A stretch of 19,538 nucleotides of DNA from Lachnospiraceae bacterium (GTDB lineage: Bacteria > Bacillota_A > Clostridia > Lachnospirales > Lachnospiraceae): NCBI GenBank assembly GCA_009774655.1, contig VSOD01000024.1:1-19538 (forward strand), read 5' to 3'. Below the pieces are notes generated by a model. It was given only the letters and a program-made list of their open reading frames with translations, had not been told where the DNA came from and searched no databases. Within the stretch, counting starts at the first letter, position 1; each line of letters starts with the position of its first letter. Shown here piece by piece: positions 7,770 through 14,409 of the stretch. A program made the position numbers and the translations under genes.

Positions 7770-8441
7770 TCAGCGCCCATCCACGATCCTGCCGTCCTCA
7801 ATACGGATAATGCGATCCGCAAGCTGGGCGATCTCCTCATTATGTGTGATCATAACGATGGTCTGTGCAAGTTTCTGGCTGCTGATCTTCAACAGACTAA
7901 GCACATCCTGGCTGGTCCGGGAGTCCAGATTCCCGGTAGGCTCATCGGCCAGTATGATCGCCGGTTTTGCCGCCAGTGCGCGGGCAATCGCCACTCTCTG
8001 CTGCTGCCCGCCGGACAGGTTGTTCGGCAGGTTCGTCAGTTTCGCAGACAGCCCCAGCATCTCGATGATAGAATCAATGTACTTTTTGTTCGGCTCGTTG
8101 CCGTCCAGCTGTACCGGCAGCACGATATTCTCATATACATTGAGCACCGGCACCAGATTGTAGTTCTGGAACACGAACCCGATCTTCCGGCGCCGGAAGA
8201 TCGTAAGCGCCTCGTCTTTCAGGCTGAAAATATCCTTACCGTCCACAGTGACCGTTCCCGACGTAGGCCGGTCCAGCCCGCCCAGCATATGCAGCAGCGT
8301 ACTCTTACCGCTGCCCGACGTCCCCACGACGGCCACAAACTCTCCCTTTTCCACCTTAAGATCCACCCCGTCCAGGGCGCGTACTTCACTTTCTCCTGTA
8401 CCGTATATTTTCCTTACGTTTTGAGTTGATAGTATTGTCAT
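7770..8441 (-). CDS. ABC transporter ATP-binding protein (MacB/LolD/BceA-like)
   Basis: The 223-residue ATPase has Walker A GTSGSGKST (40-48), Q-loop FQNYNLVPVL (91-100), signature LSGGQQQR (142-149), Walker B IILADEPTGNLD (162-173) and switch histidine H200. This is the LolD/MacB/BceA subfamily that energises FtsX-type permeases. The ATG at 8441 is preceded by GGAGGAGAACG, an ideal ribosome binding site; an in-frame ATG at 8471 lies upstream of that site, inside the terminator-like hairpin, and is rejected. The gene is followed by its permease and preceded by two terminator-like hairpins that separate it from the histidine kinase. It is cytosolic and membrane-associated through the permease. 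Confidence 0.95.
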   Translation of the reverse strand: MTILSTQNVRKIYGTGESEVRALDGVDLKVEKGEFVAVVGTSGSGKSTLLHMLGGLDRPTSGTVTVDGKDIFSLKDEALTIFRRRKIGFVFQNYNLVPVLNVYENIVLPVQLDGNEPNKKYIDSIIEMLGLSAKLTNLPNNLSGGQQQRVAIARALAAKPAIILADEPTGNLDSRTSQDVLSLLKISSQKLAQTIVMITHNEEIAQLADRIIRIEDGRIVDGR

Positions 8442-8469
8442 CGTTCTCCTCCATTCTAATGTCGAAATC

Positions 8470-8512
8470 AAAAAATCTGCACCGTGAAGTATTCCGCTTC
8501 ACAATACAGATT
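8470..8512 (-). terminator. Terminator or attenuator hairpin directly before the ABC ATPase gene
   Basis: On the minus strand an outer stem AATCTG (8507-8512) with CAGATT (8474-8479) and an inner stem GTGAAG (8497-8502) with CTTCAC (8484-8489) close a 7-nt loop, with a 4x4 internal loop between them. Six T follow at once (8470-8475). Only 28 bases separate the T tract from the ATPase ATG, too few for a separate promoter. Transcripts of the transporter genes must therefore cross it or start within it. Confidence 0.6.
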
Positions 8513-8518
8513 ATCCCA
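8510..8518 (-). promoter_or_regulatory. Possible extended -10 promoter for the ABC transporter genes
   Basis: Reading the minus strand, TG-G-GATAAT (8510-8518) matches an extended -10 element with five of six -10 bases. No good -35 hexamer is found 16-18 bases upstream, as is common at promoters that need an activator. Initiation near 8503 would start inside the outer arm of the downstream hairpin, leaving only its inner stem in the RNA. Confidence 0.3.
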
Positions 8519-8547
8519 TACAATTCTTACTGTCTTCTTTCCAATGC

Positions 8548-8587
8548 AAAAAAGATTCTGACAGTTTTGAAAGATTTCGCCTGTCAG
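8548..8587 (-). terminator. Terminator-like hairpin at the end of the histidine kinase gene
   Basis: A perfect 7-bp inverted repeat, CTGACAG and CTGTCAG (8581-8587 and 8558-8564), with a 16-nt loop is followed on the minus strand by AATC and six T (8548-8553). One arm overlaps the kinase stop codon (8584-8586). The four-base gap before the T tract weakens it somewhat. The same dyad could also be a DNA-binding site. Confidence 0.5.
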
Positions 8588-9510
8588 TCCGCCGGCAGAT
8601 ACATGGAAAAGGCCGTCCCCTTTCCCTCCCCGGATACTACCTTGATATAACCGGATTCCTGTTTGAGAATCTCCCGCGCCAGATAAAGCCCAATCCCTAC
8701 GCCGGCCTGGTCGGCAGCCTGCGGCGAACGGTAAAAACGTCCGAATATTTTCGCCTGTTCTTCCTCTGATATTCCTTTTCCCGTATCCGCCACCTCAATA
8801 CAGATGAAAAGTTTGTACGGTTTCACCCTGATCGTGACCCCGCCCTGTTCCGTATATTTGATGGCGTTGTCTATGAGATTACACAGCGCTTCCTGCGTCC
8901 ATTTCAGATCAAAACAGGCTGTCACCTCCCGGGCCTCCCCCGTCAGAACCTTCAGATACAATCCCTTTTCTCTGGCCTGTCCCGCAAACTGTTTCTCCGC
9001 CTCCTCCAGAAGCGGCCAGACTGCAGCTCTCTTTGGCTGCAGCACGAGAACTCCCGTCTCCAATCTCGACAGCTTCACAAGCGAGTCTATCAGAAACTTC
9101 AATTTCCGGGCCTGGTCTGCCAGAAGCCCGAGGCTTTCCCTGTTCTCATCGGACTGCAGCTGTTCCTGCAAAAGTTCCGTGTAGAGCAGGATATTGGCCA
9201 ACGGCGTCTTCGTCTGGTGGGAAATATCCGCTACCAACGTCTTGATCTGCTCCTTCTCCTGTGCCGTCCTTCTGGCCGAAATCTCCGATGCGCTCAGGTA
9301 TGCCGCCAGCTGGCTCTCCAGGGCCGAATACAACGATTCATCAAATACGCTCTCCTGAAAAGTTCCGTCCATGGCGGCCTCCAGCATACGCTTCACCCGA
9401 TACATACTCCGTCTGGTCCTGTATTGATTCACCGCCACAAGAACTGCCCCGCCAAACAGACAGACCAGCCCTGTTATTAATATGATTGTTGCCCGCCCGT
9501 CATCTGCCAT
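8584..9510 (-). CDS. Sensor histidine kinase with one TM segment
   Basis: The 308-residue kinase has a single N-terminal TM helix (about 7-29) with only a few residues outside the membrane, so it lacks an extracellular sensor domain. The dimerisation/phosphoacceptor region carries ISHQTKTPLANI with H98. The catalytic domain shows N-box NLIDNAIKYT (211-220), G1 DTGKG (242-246), F-box FGRFYRS (256-262) and G2 GVGIGL (270-275). The ATG follows AGGAGACGGAC, 17 bases after the response regulator stop, so the two are co-transcribed. Kinases this small usually depend on a partner, often an ABC transporter, for their signal. It probably phosphorylates the adjacent regulator. No residue required for activity is missing. 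Confidence 0.95.
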   Translation of the reverse strand: MADDGRATIILITGLVCLFGGAVLVAVNQYRTRRSMYRVKRMLEAAMDGTFQESVFDESLYSALESQLAAYLSASEISARRTAQEKEQIKTLVADISHQTKTPLANILLYTELLQEQLQSDENRESLGLLADQARKLKFLIDSLVKLSRLETGVLVLQPKRAAVWPLLEEAEKQFAGQAREKGLYLKVLTGEAREVTACFDLKWTQEALCNLIDNAIKYTEQGGVTIRVKPYKLFICIEVADTGKGISEEEQAKIFGRFYRSPQAADQAGVGIGLYLAREILKQESGYIKVVSGEGKGTAFSMYLPAD

Positions 9511-9527
9511 GTCCGTCTCCTGTTCCC

Positions 9528-10238
9528 CTACTCAAACCGATAGCCAACCCCATATACCGTCTTGATCCTGTCCTGCGCCCCCAGCTTATCCCGCAGGCGT
9601 TTGACAGTAACGGACAGCGCATTCTCGTCCACAAACTCCGCCTCCGAAGACCAGATGCGTTCCAAAAGCCTCTCCCTTGTCAGTGAAATCCCCCTGTTGT
9701 CCACCAGAACACGCAGCAGCTTCTGCTCCGTCCTGCTCAGCTCCACCTGCTCATCCCCGTGATAATATTCCATCCGCTCAAAATCAAACCGGTACTCATC
9801 AACCACAATGATCTGCTCCCTCCGCGTCTGCCGTGCCGCTTCCGCCTGTTCCCGCACGCGGCGCAGCTGGGTTGCCACGCGGGCCCGCAGCACTGCCAGA
9901 CTGAACGGTTTGGTGATATAATCATCCGCTCCCAGCTCCAGTCCCGTCACGATGTCCATCTCCATATCATTGGCCGTCAGCATGACCACCGATACGCCGT
10001 ACTCTTCCTTTATCTTTTTCAGGAAATCAAACCCGTTCCCGTCCGGAAGATTCACGTCCAACAGTACAAGATCACACTGTCCTGTCTGCGCCTTGAGCCT
10101 CTTTTCCGCTTCCTTTATGTTACCGCAGCTGCTTACACCGGTCTCCCCGCTCTGCAGCGCACGGCACAGACCGGCGGCAAGCGGTCCGTCGTCCTCCACG
10201 ATCAGGATATACTGTTTTACACCGTTGTTTTCTTCCAT
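9528..10238 (-). CDS. OmpR/PhoB-family response regulator
   Basis: The 236-residue regulator has an N-terminal receiver domain with acidic pocket E15-D16-D17, phosphoacceptor D61 (LLDVNLPDGNGF), T88 and K110. A linker of about 20 residues precedes a C-terminal winged helix (about 142-236) with LSRTEQKLLRVLVDNRG, ENALSVTVKRLRDKLG in the recognition region and VYGVGYRFE at the end. I chose the ATG at 10238 because GGGG lies about six bases before it and the receiver fold begins soon after; a GTG at 10295 would add 19 non-family residues. It lies 56 bases after the ABC exporter and 17 before the kinase. Likely targets are its own cluster, including the promoter of the downstream ABC genes. Confidence 0.95.
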   Translation of the reverse strand: MEENNGVKQYILIVEDDGPLAAGLCRALQSGETGVSSCGNIKEAEKRLKAQTGQCDLVLLDVNLPDGNGFDFLKKIKEEYGVSVVMLTANDMEMDIVTGLELGADDYITKPFSLAVLRARVATQLRRVREQAEAARQTRREQIIVVDEYRFDFERMEYYHGDEQVELSRTEQKLLRVLVDNRGISLTRERLLERIWSSEAEFVDENALSVTVKRLRDKLGAQDRIKTVYGVGYRFE

Positions 10239-10294
10239 ACTAATCCCCATGCCTGTCACAGGCCTGCCTGTAATACTCAGCGCTGTCTCCGGCA

Positions 10295-12067
10295 CTACTT
10301 CAATTCATTGGCCGTCACGTAAAAGTGATGGTAAATACCGCCCAGCTCCAGCAGACTGTCATGCGTGCCTTCCTCCACGATCCCTTCCTCTGTCAGCACC
10401 AGAATCCGGTCGGAATTACGGATGCTGGACAGTCTGTGTGCAATCGTGATCGTAGTCCTGCCCTTTGCCAGCGCTTCCAACGACCTTGCCACCTGAAACT
10501 CGCTCTCATTGTCCAGCGCCGAAGTGGCCTCGTCCAGAATAAGAATGGGCGGATTTTTCAGAAATACTCTGGCAATACTGATCCGCTGTTTCTGTCCGCC
10601 GGACAGCTTCACGCCGCGCTCTCCCACATAAGTATCGTAACCTTCTTTCAGAGCACAGATAAACTCATGTGCCCCGGCGCGTTTTGCCGCCTCGATCACT
10701 TCCTCTCTGGTGGCCTGCTCCCTGCCGTAAGCAATATTTTCATATACCGTTCCCGAGAACAGATACACATCCTGCTGCACCATACCGATATTCTGCCGCA
10801 GGCTCTTGATCGTGTACTTATGAATATTCTTCCCGTCCAGAAGGATTTCACCCTCGTTGATATCATAAAAACGGGGAATCAGGTTGCAAAGTGTGGTCTT
10901 ACCGCCGCCGGACGGGCCTACGATGGCGATCTTTTCTCCTGCACGGATATCCAGGTTTAAGCCCCTGAACACCACGTTGTGGTCGTCCGGATACTCAAAA
11001 CCTACATTATGAAAAGCAATATTCCCCTGCGGATGTTCACAGGGCACCGCATCCGGCTCGTCAAAGATCTCAATATCGCTGTCCATGATCTGTACAAAAC
11101 GCTCGATTCCTGTCATGCCGCGCTGAAACTGCTCCGCAAACTCGATGATCCGCCGGATTGTAGCAATCAGTGTACTCACATACATCACATAGGCCACCAG
11201 ATCACCGGGCACGATCTTTCCTCTGATCATAAAGATACCGCCCGCCACCAGCAGTACCAGATACATCACACCGTCAAAGGCTCTGGTCGTAGTCTGAAAA
11301 GCCGCCATAAACTTATAAGTTTCCTTCTTGATATGAAAGAAATTGATATTGTCCTTCTCAAACTTCTCTTTTTCCTTTTCCTCATTGGTAAAAGCCTTCA
11401 CCACCTTCTGCCCGAGAAGACTGTCCTCAATGCGGGCGTTCAGCTCGCCGATCTGCACACGCTGCTTACGGAACGCCTCCCGCATACGCAGATTGATCAT
11501 CGTGCAGGTCACCACCATAACCGGTATCACCGCAAAAAGGATCAGTGTCAGACCAAGGCTGATCCGGGCCAGGATCACGAAGGAAATGACCGCCTTGATA
11601 CCCGCAATAAAAAATTCCTCCGGACAGTGATGGGAAAACTCCGTCACATCAAACAGATCGTTGGTGATCCGCCCCATGATCTGACCCACTTTGGTATTAT
11701 TATAGTATGTATTGGACAGCTTCTGCAGGTGCGCATAGGCGTCCCGCCGCATATCCGTCTCGATCCGCGTTCCCATGACATGCCCGGTATACGCCATATA
11801 GAAATTGGCCATTGAATCTACGATCCGCAAAAGCAGATACAACGCCCCCAGCCGCAGGATCACCGTCACCGTAAGCGACACCAGATCATTCATCCCCGCA
11901 TTCGTGATAAAGCGGATGATCATCGGCAGCACCAGCTCACAGATCGTCGTCAATCCTGCACAGAACAGATCGATGACCACGATCTTCCAGTACTTCTTAT
12001 AATAAGGCAAAAAGCGTCTGAGCAGTTCGCCCGATGTGTACGATTTCACATTACTCTGTATTTTCAT
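10295..12067 (-). CDS. ABC exporter half-transporter (fused TM and ATPase domains)
   Basis: The 590-residue protein has a six-helix exporter domain (about 28-325) with substrate-translocating loops such as GQIMGRITNDLFDVTEF, then an ATPase domain. The ATPase has Walker A GPSGGGKTT (384-392), Q-loop VQQDVYLFSG, signature LSGGQKQR (488-495), Walker B ILILDEATSALD (508-519) and H544. It acts as a homodimer or as a heterodimer with a second half-transporter; no partner gene is adjacent, so a homodimer is more likely. The second of two ATGs (12067) is chosen because AGGAG sits six bases before it and abuts the first. It lies 56 bases upstream of the response regulator on the same strand and may be the first gene of that operon. 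Substrate unknown. Confidence 0.92.
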   Translation of the reverse strand: MKIQSNVKSYTSGELLRRFLPYYKKYWKIVVIDLFCAGLTTICELVLPMIIRFITNAGMNDLVSLTVTVILRLGALYLLLRIVDSMANFYMAYTGHVMGTRIETDMRRDAYAHLQKLSNTYYNNTKVGQIMGRITNDLFDVTEFSHHCPEEFFIAGIKAVISFVILARISLGLTLILFAVIPVMVVTCTMINLRMREAFRKQRVQIGELNARIEDSLLGQKVVKAFTNEEKEKEKFEKDNINFFHIKKETYKFMAAFQTTTRAFDGVMYLVLLVAGGIFMIRGKIVPGDLVAYVMYVSTLIATIRRIIEFAEQFQRGMTGIERFVQIMDSDIEIFDEPDAVPCEHPQGNIAFHNVGFEYPDDHNVVFRGLNLDIRAGEKIAIVGPSGGGKTTLCNLIPRFYDINEGEILLDGKNIHKYTIKSLRQNIGMVQQDVYLFSGTVYENIAYGREQATREEVIEAAKRAGAHEFICALKEGYDTYVGERGVKLSGGQKQRISIARVFLKNPPILILDEATSALDNESEFQVARSLEALAKGRTTITIAHRLSSIRNSDRILVLTEEGIVEEGTHDSLLELGGIYHHFYVTANELK

Positions 12068-12086
12068 AATCATCTCCTGTTTCCGC

Positions 12087-12120
12087 TAAAGATATCTACT
12101 TTGTCCTTGCGGTATCTTTA
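12087..12120 (-). promoter_or_regulatory. Inverted repeat upstream of the ABC exporter (possible operator or leader hairpin)
   Basis: TAAAGATA (12087-12094) and TATCTTTA (12113-12120) are a perfect 8-bp inverted repeat spaced by 18 bases, lying 20 bases before the exporter start. In RNA a further G-U and a G-C pair extend the stem. A weak promoter, TTAACG (12148-12153) and TACCAT (12125-12130) with a 17-base spacer on the minus strand, would start transcription just at the repeat. Function is inference. Confidence 0.35.
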
Positions 12121-12177
12121 TGATATGGTAAACAAAATTTCTCATGTCGTTAACTATAACTATTACAAAATACCAAA

Positions 12178-12202
12178 ATCGGCGGTCACGAAAACCGCCG
12201 AT
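12178..12202 (-). terminator. Intrinsic terminator of the coiled-coil gene
   Basis: A perfect 9-bp G/C-rich stem, ATCGGCGGT (12178-12186) with ACCGCCGAT (12194-12202), has a 7-nt loop and is followed on the minus strand by a T run (ATTTTGG). It begins 14 bases after the stop codon of the coiled-coil protein and isolates it from the ABC exporter operon. Confidence 0.8.
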
Positions 12203-12216
12203 CATAGTGTTTGTTT

Positions 12217-12804
12217 TTATGCCAAAGCTCTTAATTTCATGTCATGCATGGTGATATATACATCCTGCAGTTCCTGTTTGGCCCTGACGTCCGAAGAAAG
12301 TTTAACGCACTCATTGAGTTTTCTGTACAAATCCAGGTGCCCTTCCGCAACTCTCTGGATATTGACACGAATCTCATTTTCAACTGTCAATTCCATCTTT
12401 GTGACTTTATTCTTCACTTCCTTCGAATCAAGCTGAAGATTTTTCACATCAAATCTTAAATCCCATATGTCAGCTTTCATGCCTTTCATTTCAGTCTTCA
12501 TACCCTGGATGTCGGTCTTCATGACTTCCATCTCAGTCTTCATGCCCTGGATTTCGGTTTTCATGCACTTAAACTCAGTCTTCATCCCCTGGATGTCGGT
12601 ATTCATGGCCTTCAGATCATAATTCATGCCCTGGATGTCGGTTTTCATGTCCTTTACCTCGGTCTTCATACCATGGATGTCGGTTTTCATGTCCTTCATC
12701 TCAATTTTCATGCCCTGGACTTCAGACTTCACGCTCCCTACTTCATCCTTAATCGGCTGCAGTAAGTTCGAAATCGCCTGCAGATCTTCATTCGTCAATG
12801 CCAT
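12217..12804 (-). CDS. Heptad-repeat coiled-coil protein of unknown function
   Basis: The 195-residue protein begins MALTNEDLQAISNLLQPIKDE, continues as a run of perfect seven-residue repeats from residue 32 to about 115, and ends with a non-repetitive helical region (116-195). The consensus heptad is MK(T)(D/E)(I/M/V)xx, with Met and Ile/Met/Val in the hydrophobic core positions, so a long parallel coiled coil and oligomer are expected. Many heptads are nearly identical at the DNA level. There is no signal peptide or TM segment. It has its own promoter at 12921-12950, a good GGAGGAG site before the ATG, and a terminator. I recall similar small proteins in Lachnospiraceae genomes but no known role. 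Its low-complexity helix resembles phage tail-fibre or Bdr-like proteins only superficially. Confidence 0.85.
   Translation of the reverse strand: MALTNEDLQAISNLLQPIKDEVGSVKSEVQGMKIEMKDMKTDIHGMKTEVKDMKTDIQGMNYDLKAMNTDIQGMKTEFKCMKTEIQGMKTEMEVMKTDIQGMKTEMKGMKADIWDLRFDVKNLQLDSKEVKNKVTKMELTVENEIRVNIQRVAEGHLDLYRKLNECVKLSSDVRAKQELQDVYITMHDMKLRALA
12460..12711 (-). repeat. Tandem 21/42-bp coding repeats (12 heptads)
   Basis: Twelve consecutive seven-codon units (residues 32-115), alternating between a MKTDIQG type and a MKTEMxx type, give a 21-bp period with a 42-bp higher-order period. The motif CCCTGGATGTCGGT on the plus strand recurs several times within it. Loss or gain of whole units would keep the frame, so copy number may vary between strains. 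Confidence 0.8.
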
Positions 12805-12848
12805 AGTGTCTCCTCCTTATCCATTGTCCGTTTCCCTTTACTCTACAC

Positions 12849-12869
12849 GGCACTGTTCATCACAGCGCC
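12849..12869 (-). other. Stem-loop in the leader of the coiled-coil gene
   Basis: GGCACTGT and ACAGCGCC pair over eight positions (one G-U in the minus-strand RNA) around a 5-nt loop. No T tract follows, so it is not a terminator. It lies within the roughly 110-nt leader, about 45 bases before the ATG, and could affect mRNA stability or translation. Confidence 0.4.
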
Positions 12870-12920
12870 CTCCCGCTTCGGTTCTTATCATTCTTATCAC
12901 AAACTCTTTCTGGAAAACTT

Positions 12921-12950
12921 ATTATACACTATAGCAAACAAAAAATGCAA
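12921..12950 (-). promoter_or_regulatory. Promoter of the coiled-coil gene
   Basis: On the minus strand TTGCAT (12945-12950) and a perfect TATAAT (12921-12926) are spaced by 18 bases. It starts directly after the ahcY stop codon, so the coiled-coil gene can be expressed separately from ahcY. I see no terminator between them, so read-through from ahcY is also possible. Confidence 0.65.
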
Positions 12951-12952
12951 CA

Positions 12953-14200
12953 TTAAACCGCATAACTATTCAAGTATTTTTCCTGCTCCGGCGTTAACAC
13001 GTCAATCTCTTTGCCGAGGAACGCCAGCTTACGCTTCGCCACATCTCTGTCCACTTCTTCCGGCACATCGATCAGTTTCTGTGTAAGCTCACTGCTGTGC
13101 TCTACAAGATATTTCGCAGAAAGTGCCTGAATTGCGAAGCTCATATCCATAATCTCTGCCGGATGACCGTCACCTGCCGCCAGATTCACAAGGCGTCCTT
13201 CTGCCAGCACGAAGATCCACTGTCCGGTCGGCAGCTTGTAGCCCATGATGTTTTTCCGCTGCTCTTTCTTCTCCACCGCATTGGCTTTCAGCCACGCCAT
13301 ATCAATTTCGCAGTCAAAATGTCCTGCATTGCAGAGGATCGCTCCTTCTTTCATCACTGCAAAGTCTTCTTGATCAATGACACCGTCACAGCCGGTCACA
13401 GTAATAAAGAAGTCTCCGACTTTAGCCGCTTCCTTCATAGGCATCACGTCGAATCCGTCCATCACCGCCTCAATGGCTTTGATCGGGTCGATCTCGGTTA
13501 CGATCACTCTCGCACCCAGACCCTTGGCTCTCATGGCAGTACCCTTACCGCACCAGCCGTAACCTGCCACTACCACAATCTTGCCCGCTACGATCAGATT
13601 CGTTGTCCTGTTGATACCGTCGAATACAGACTGTCCCGTACCGTATCTGTTATCGAAGAAATGCTTACATGCCGCATTGTTAACGCGCACCATGGGGAAC
13701 TTCAATTCGCCCGCCTTATTCATGGCTTCCAGACGGATAATACCTGTGGTAGTCTCTTCGCATCCGCCAATGATATTGGGGATCAGCTGCGGCATCTCCT
13801 TGTGTACCATCGTCACCAGATCGCCGCCGTCGTCGATGATAATATTCGGCTCCGCCTCCAGCACATGACGGATATGGGTCTCATACTCCTCCGGTGTAGC
13901 GCCATACCAGGCGTGCACTTCCAATCCGGCTTTCACAAGCGCTGCCGCCACATCATCCTGCGTAGACAGCGGGTTGGAACCGGTCACATACATCTCGGCG
14001 CCGCCTGCCGCCAACACCAGACACAGATAAGCTGTCTTTGCCTCCAGATGCACGGACAGGGTTACCTTCTTCCCTGCAAAGGGCTTACTCTCGGAGAACT
14101 CTTTCTCCAGCGTACGCAGCAGGTCGCAGTTCCTCTTCACCCACTCAATCTTCTTCTCACCGGATTCGGCAAGATTAATGTCTCTGATTTCGCTACTCAT
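12953..14200 (-). CDS. ahcY: S-adenosyl-L-homocysteine hydrolase (adenosylhomocysteinase)
   Basis: The 415-residue enzyme splits S-adenosylhomocysteine into homocysteine and adenosine, relieving product inhibition of SAM methyltransferases in the cytosol. Visible motifs are EETTTGI (148-154), NNAACKHFFDNRYGTGQS (174-191) with the catalytic Lys/Asp pair K179/D183, the NAD-binding loop GYGWCGKG (213-220), NAGHFDCEID (291-300) and GDGHPAEIMDMSFAIQAL (343-360). The length is that of the short form typical of Thermotoga and archaea, not the roughly 430-470 residues of forms with an extra insert. I chose the ATG at 14200, which follows GGAGGAAAC; upstream in-frame ATGs lie before the promoter-proximal leader and give no family-like residues. 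It has its own promoter at 14241-14269. Confidence 0.95.
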   Translation of the reverse strand: MSSEIRDINLAESGEKKIEWVKRNCDLLRTLEKEFSESKPFAGKKVTLSVHLEAKTAYLCLVLAAGGAEMYVTGSNPLSTQDDVAAALVKAGLEVHAWYGATPEEYETHIRHVLEAEPNIIIDDGGDLVTMVHKEMPQLIPNIIGGCEETTTGIIRLEAMNKAGELKFPMVRVNNAACKHFFDNRYGTGQSVFDGINRTTNLIVAGKIVVVAGYGWCGKGTAMRAKGLGARVIVTEIDPIKAIEAVMDGFDVMPMKEAAKVGDFFITVTGCDGVIDQEDFAVMKEGAILCNAGHFDCEIDMAWLKANAVEKKEQRKNIMGYKLPTGQWIFVLAEGRLVNLAAGDGHPAEIMDMSFAIQALSAKYLVEHSSELTQKLIDVPEEVDRDVAKRKLAFLGKEIDVLTPEQEKYLNSYAV

Positions 14201-14240
14201 TTTAATAGTTTCCTCCTTCATATTAATCAGCCGAATTTTT

Positions 14241-14273
14241 ATTATAGTGATGGTCGTCTGTCCTGTCATCACT
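14241..14273 (-). promoter_or_regulatory. ahcY promoter overlapped by an inverted-repeat operator candidate
   Basis: On the minus strand ATGACA (14264-14269) and a perfect TATAAT (14241-14246) are spaced by exactly 17 bases, giving a leader of about 34 nt. A perfect 7-bp inverted repeat, AGTGATG (14246-14252) and CATCACT (14267-14273), 14 bases apart, spans the gap from -35 to -10. The leader is too short for a SAM or SAH riboswitch. The rest of 14201-14409 shows only small palindromes (TCCTTAAGGA, AGGAATTCCT) and no convincing terminator for the preceding gene. Confidence 0.6.
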
Positions 14274-14409
14274 TTTTATGGTACAGACAATATTCTGCCG
14301 GCACCTGTATCTTTTCACAGGAATTCCTTAAGGACCCTCCTGTAAAATGCTTTGTCCTGTCGTAAACTGCATCGCAAATTGTTACTTCCGGTTCTAATGC
14401 CGTTAACGA

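Noticed and set aside
12460..12711. CRISPR array
   Set aside because: The 21/42-bp repeats are continuous, in frame and code for heptads; there are no unique spacers or palindromic repeats.
13097..14365. A 422-codon open frame on the plus strand opposite ahcY
   Set aside because: It lies antisense to a gene with complete S-adenosylhomocysteinase motifs, is rich in His and Arg as expected from a reverse-frame shadow, and has no domain-like pattern or ribosome binding site.
14201..14409. SAM or SAH riboswitch in front of ahcY
   Set aside because: The well-placed promoter leaves only about 34 nt of leader, and none of the conserved SAM or SAH core sequences is visible.
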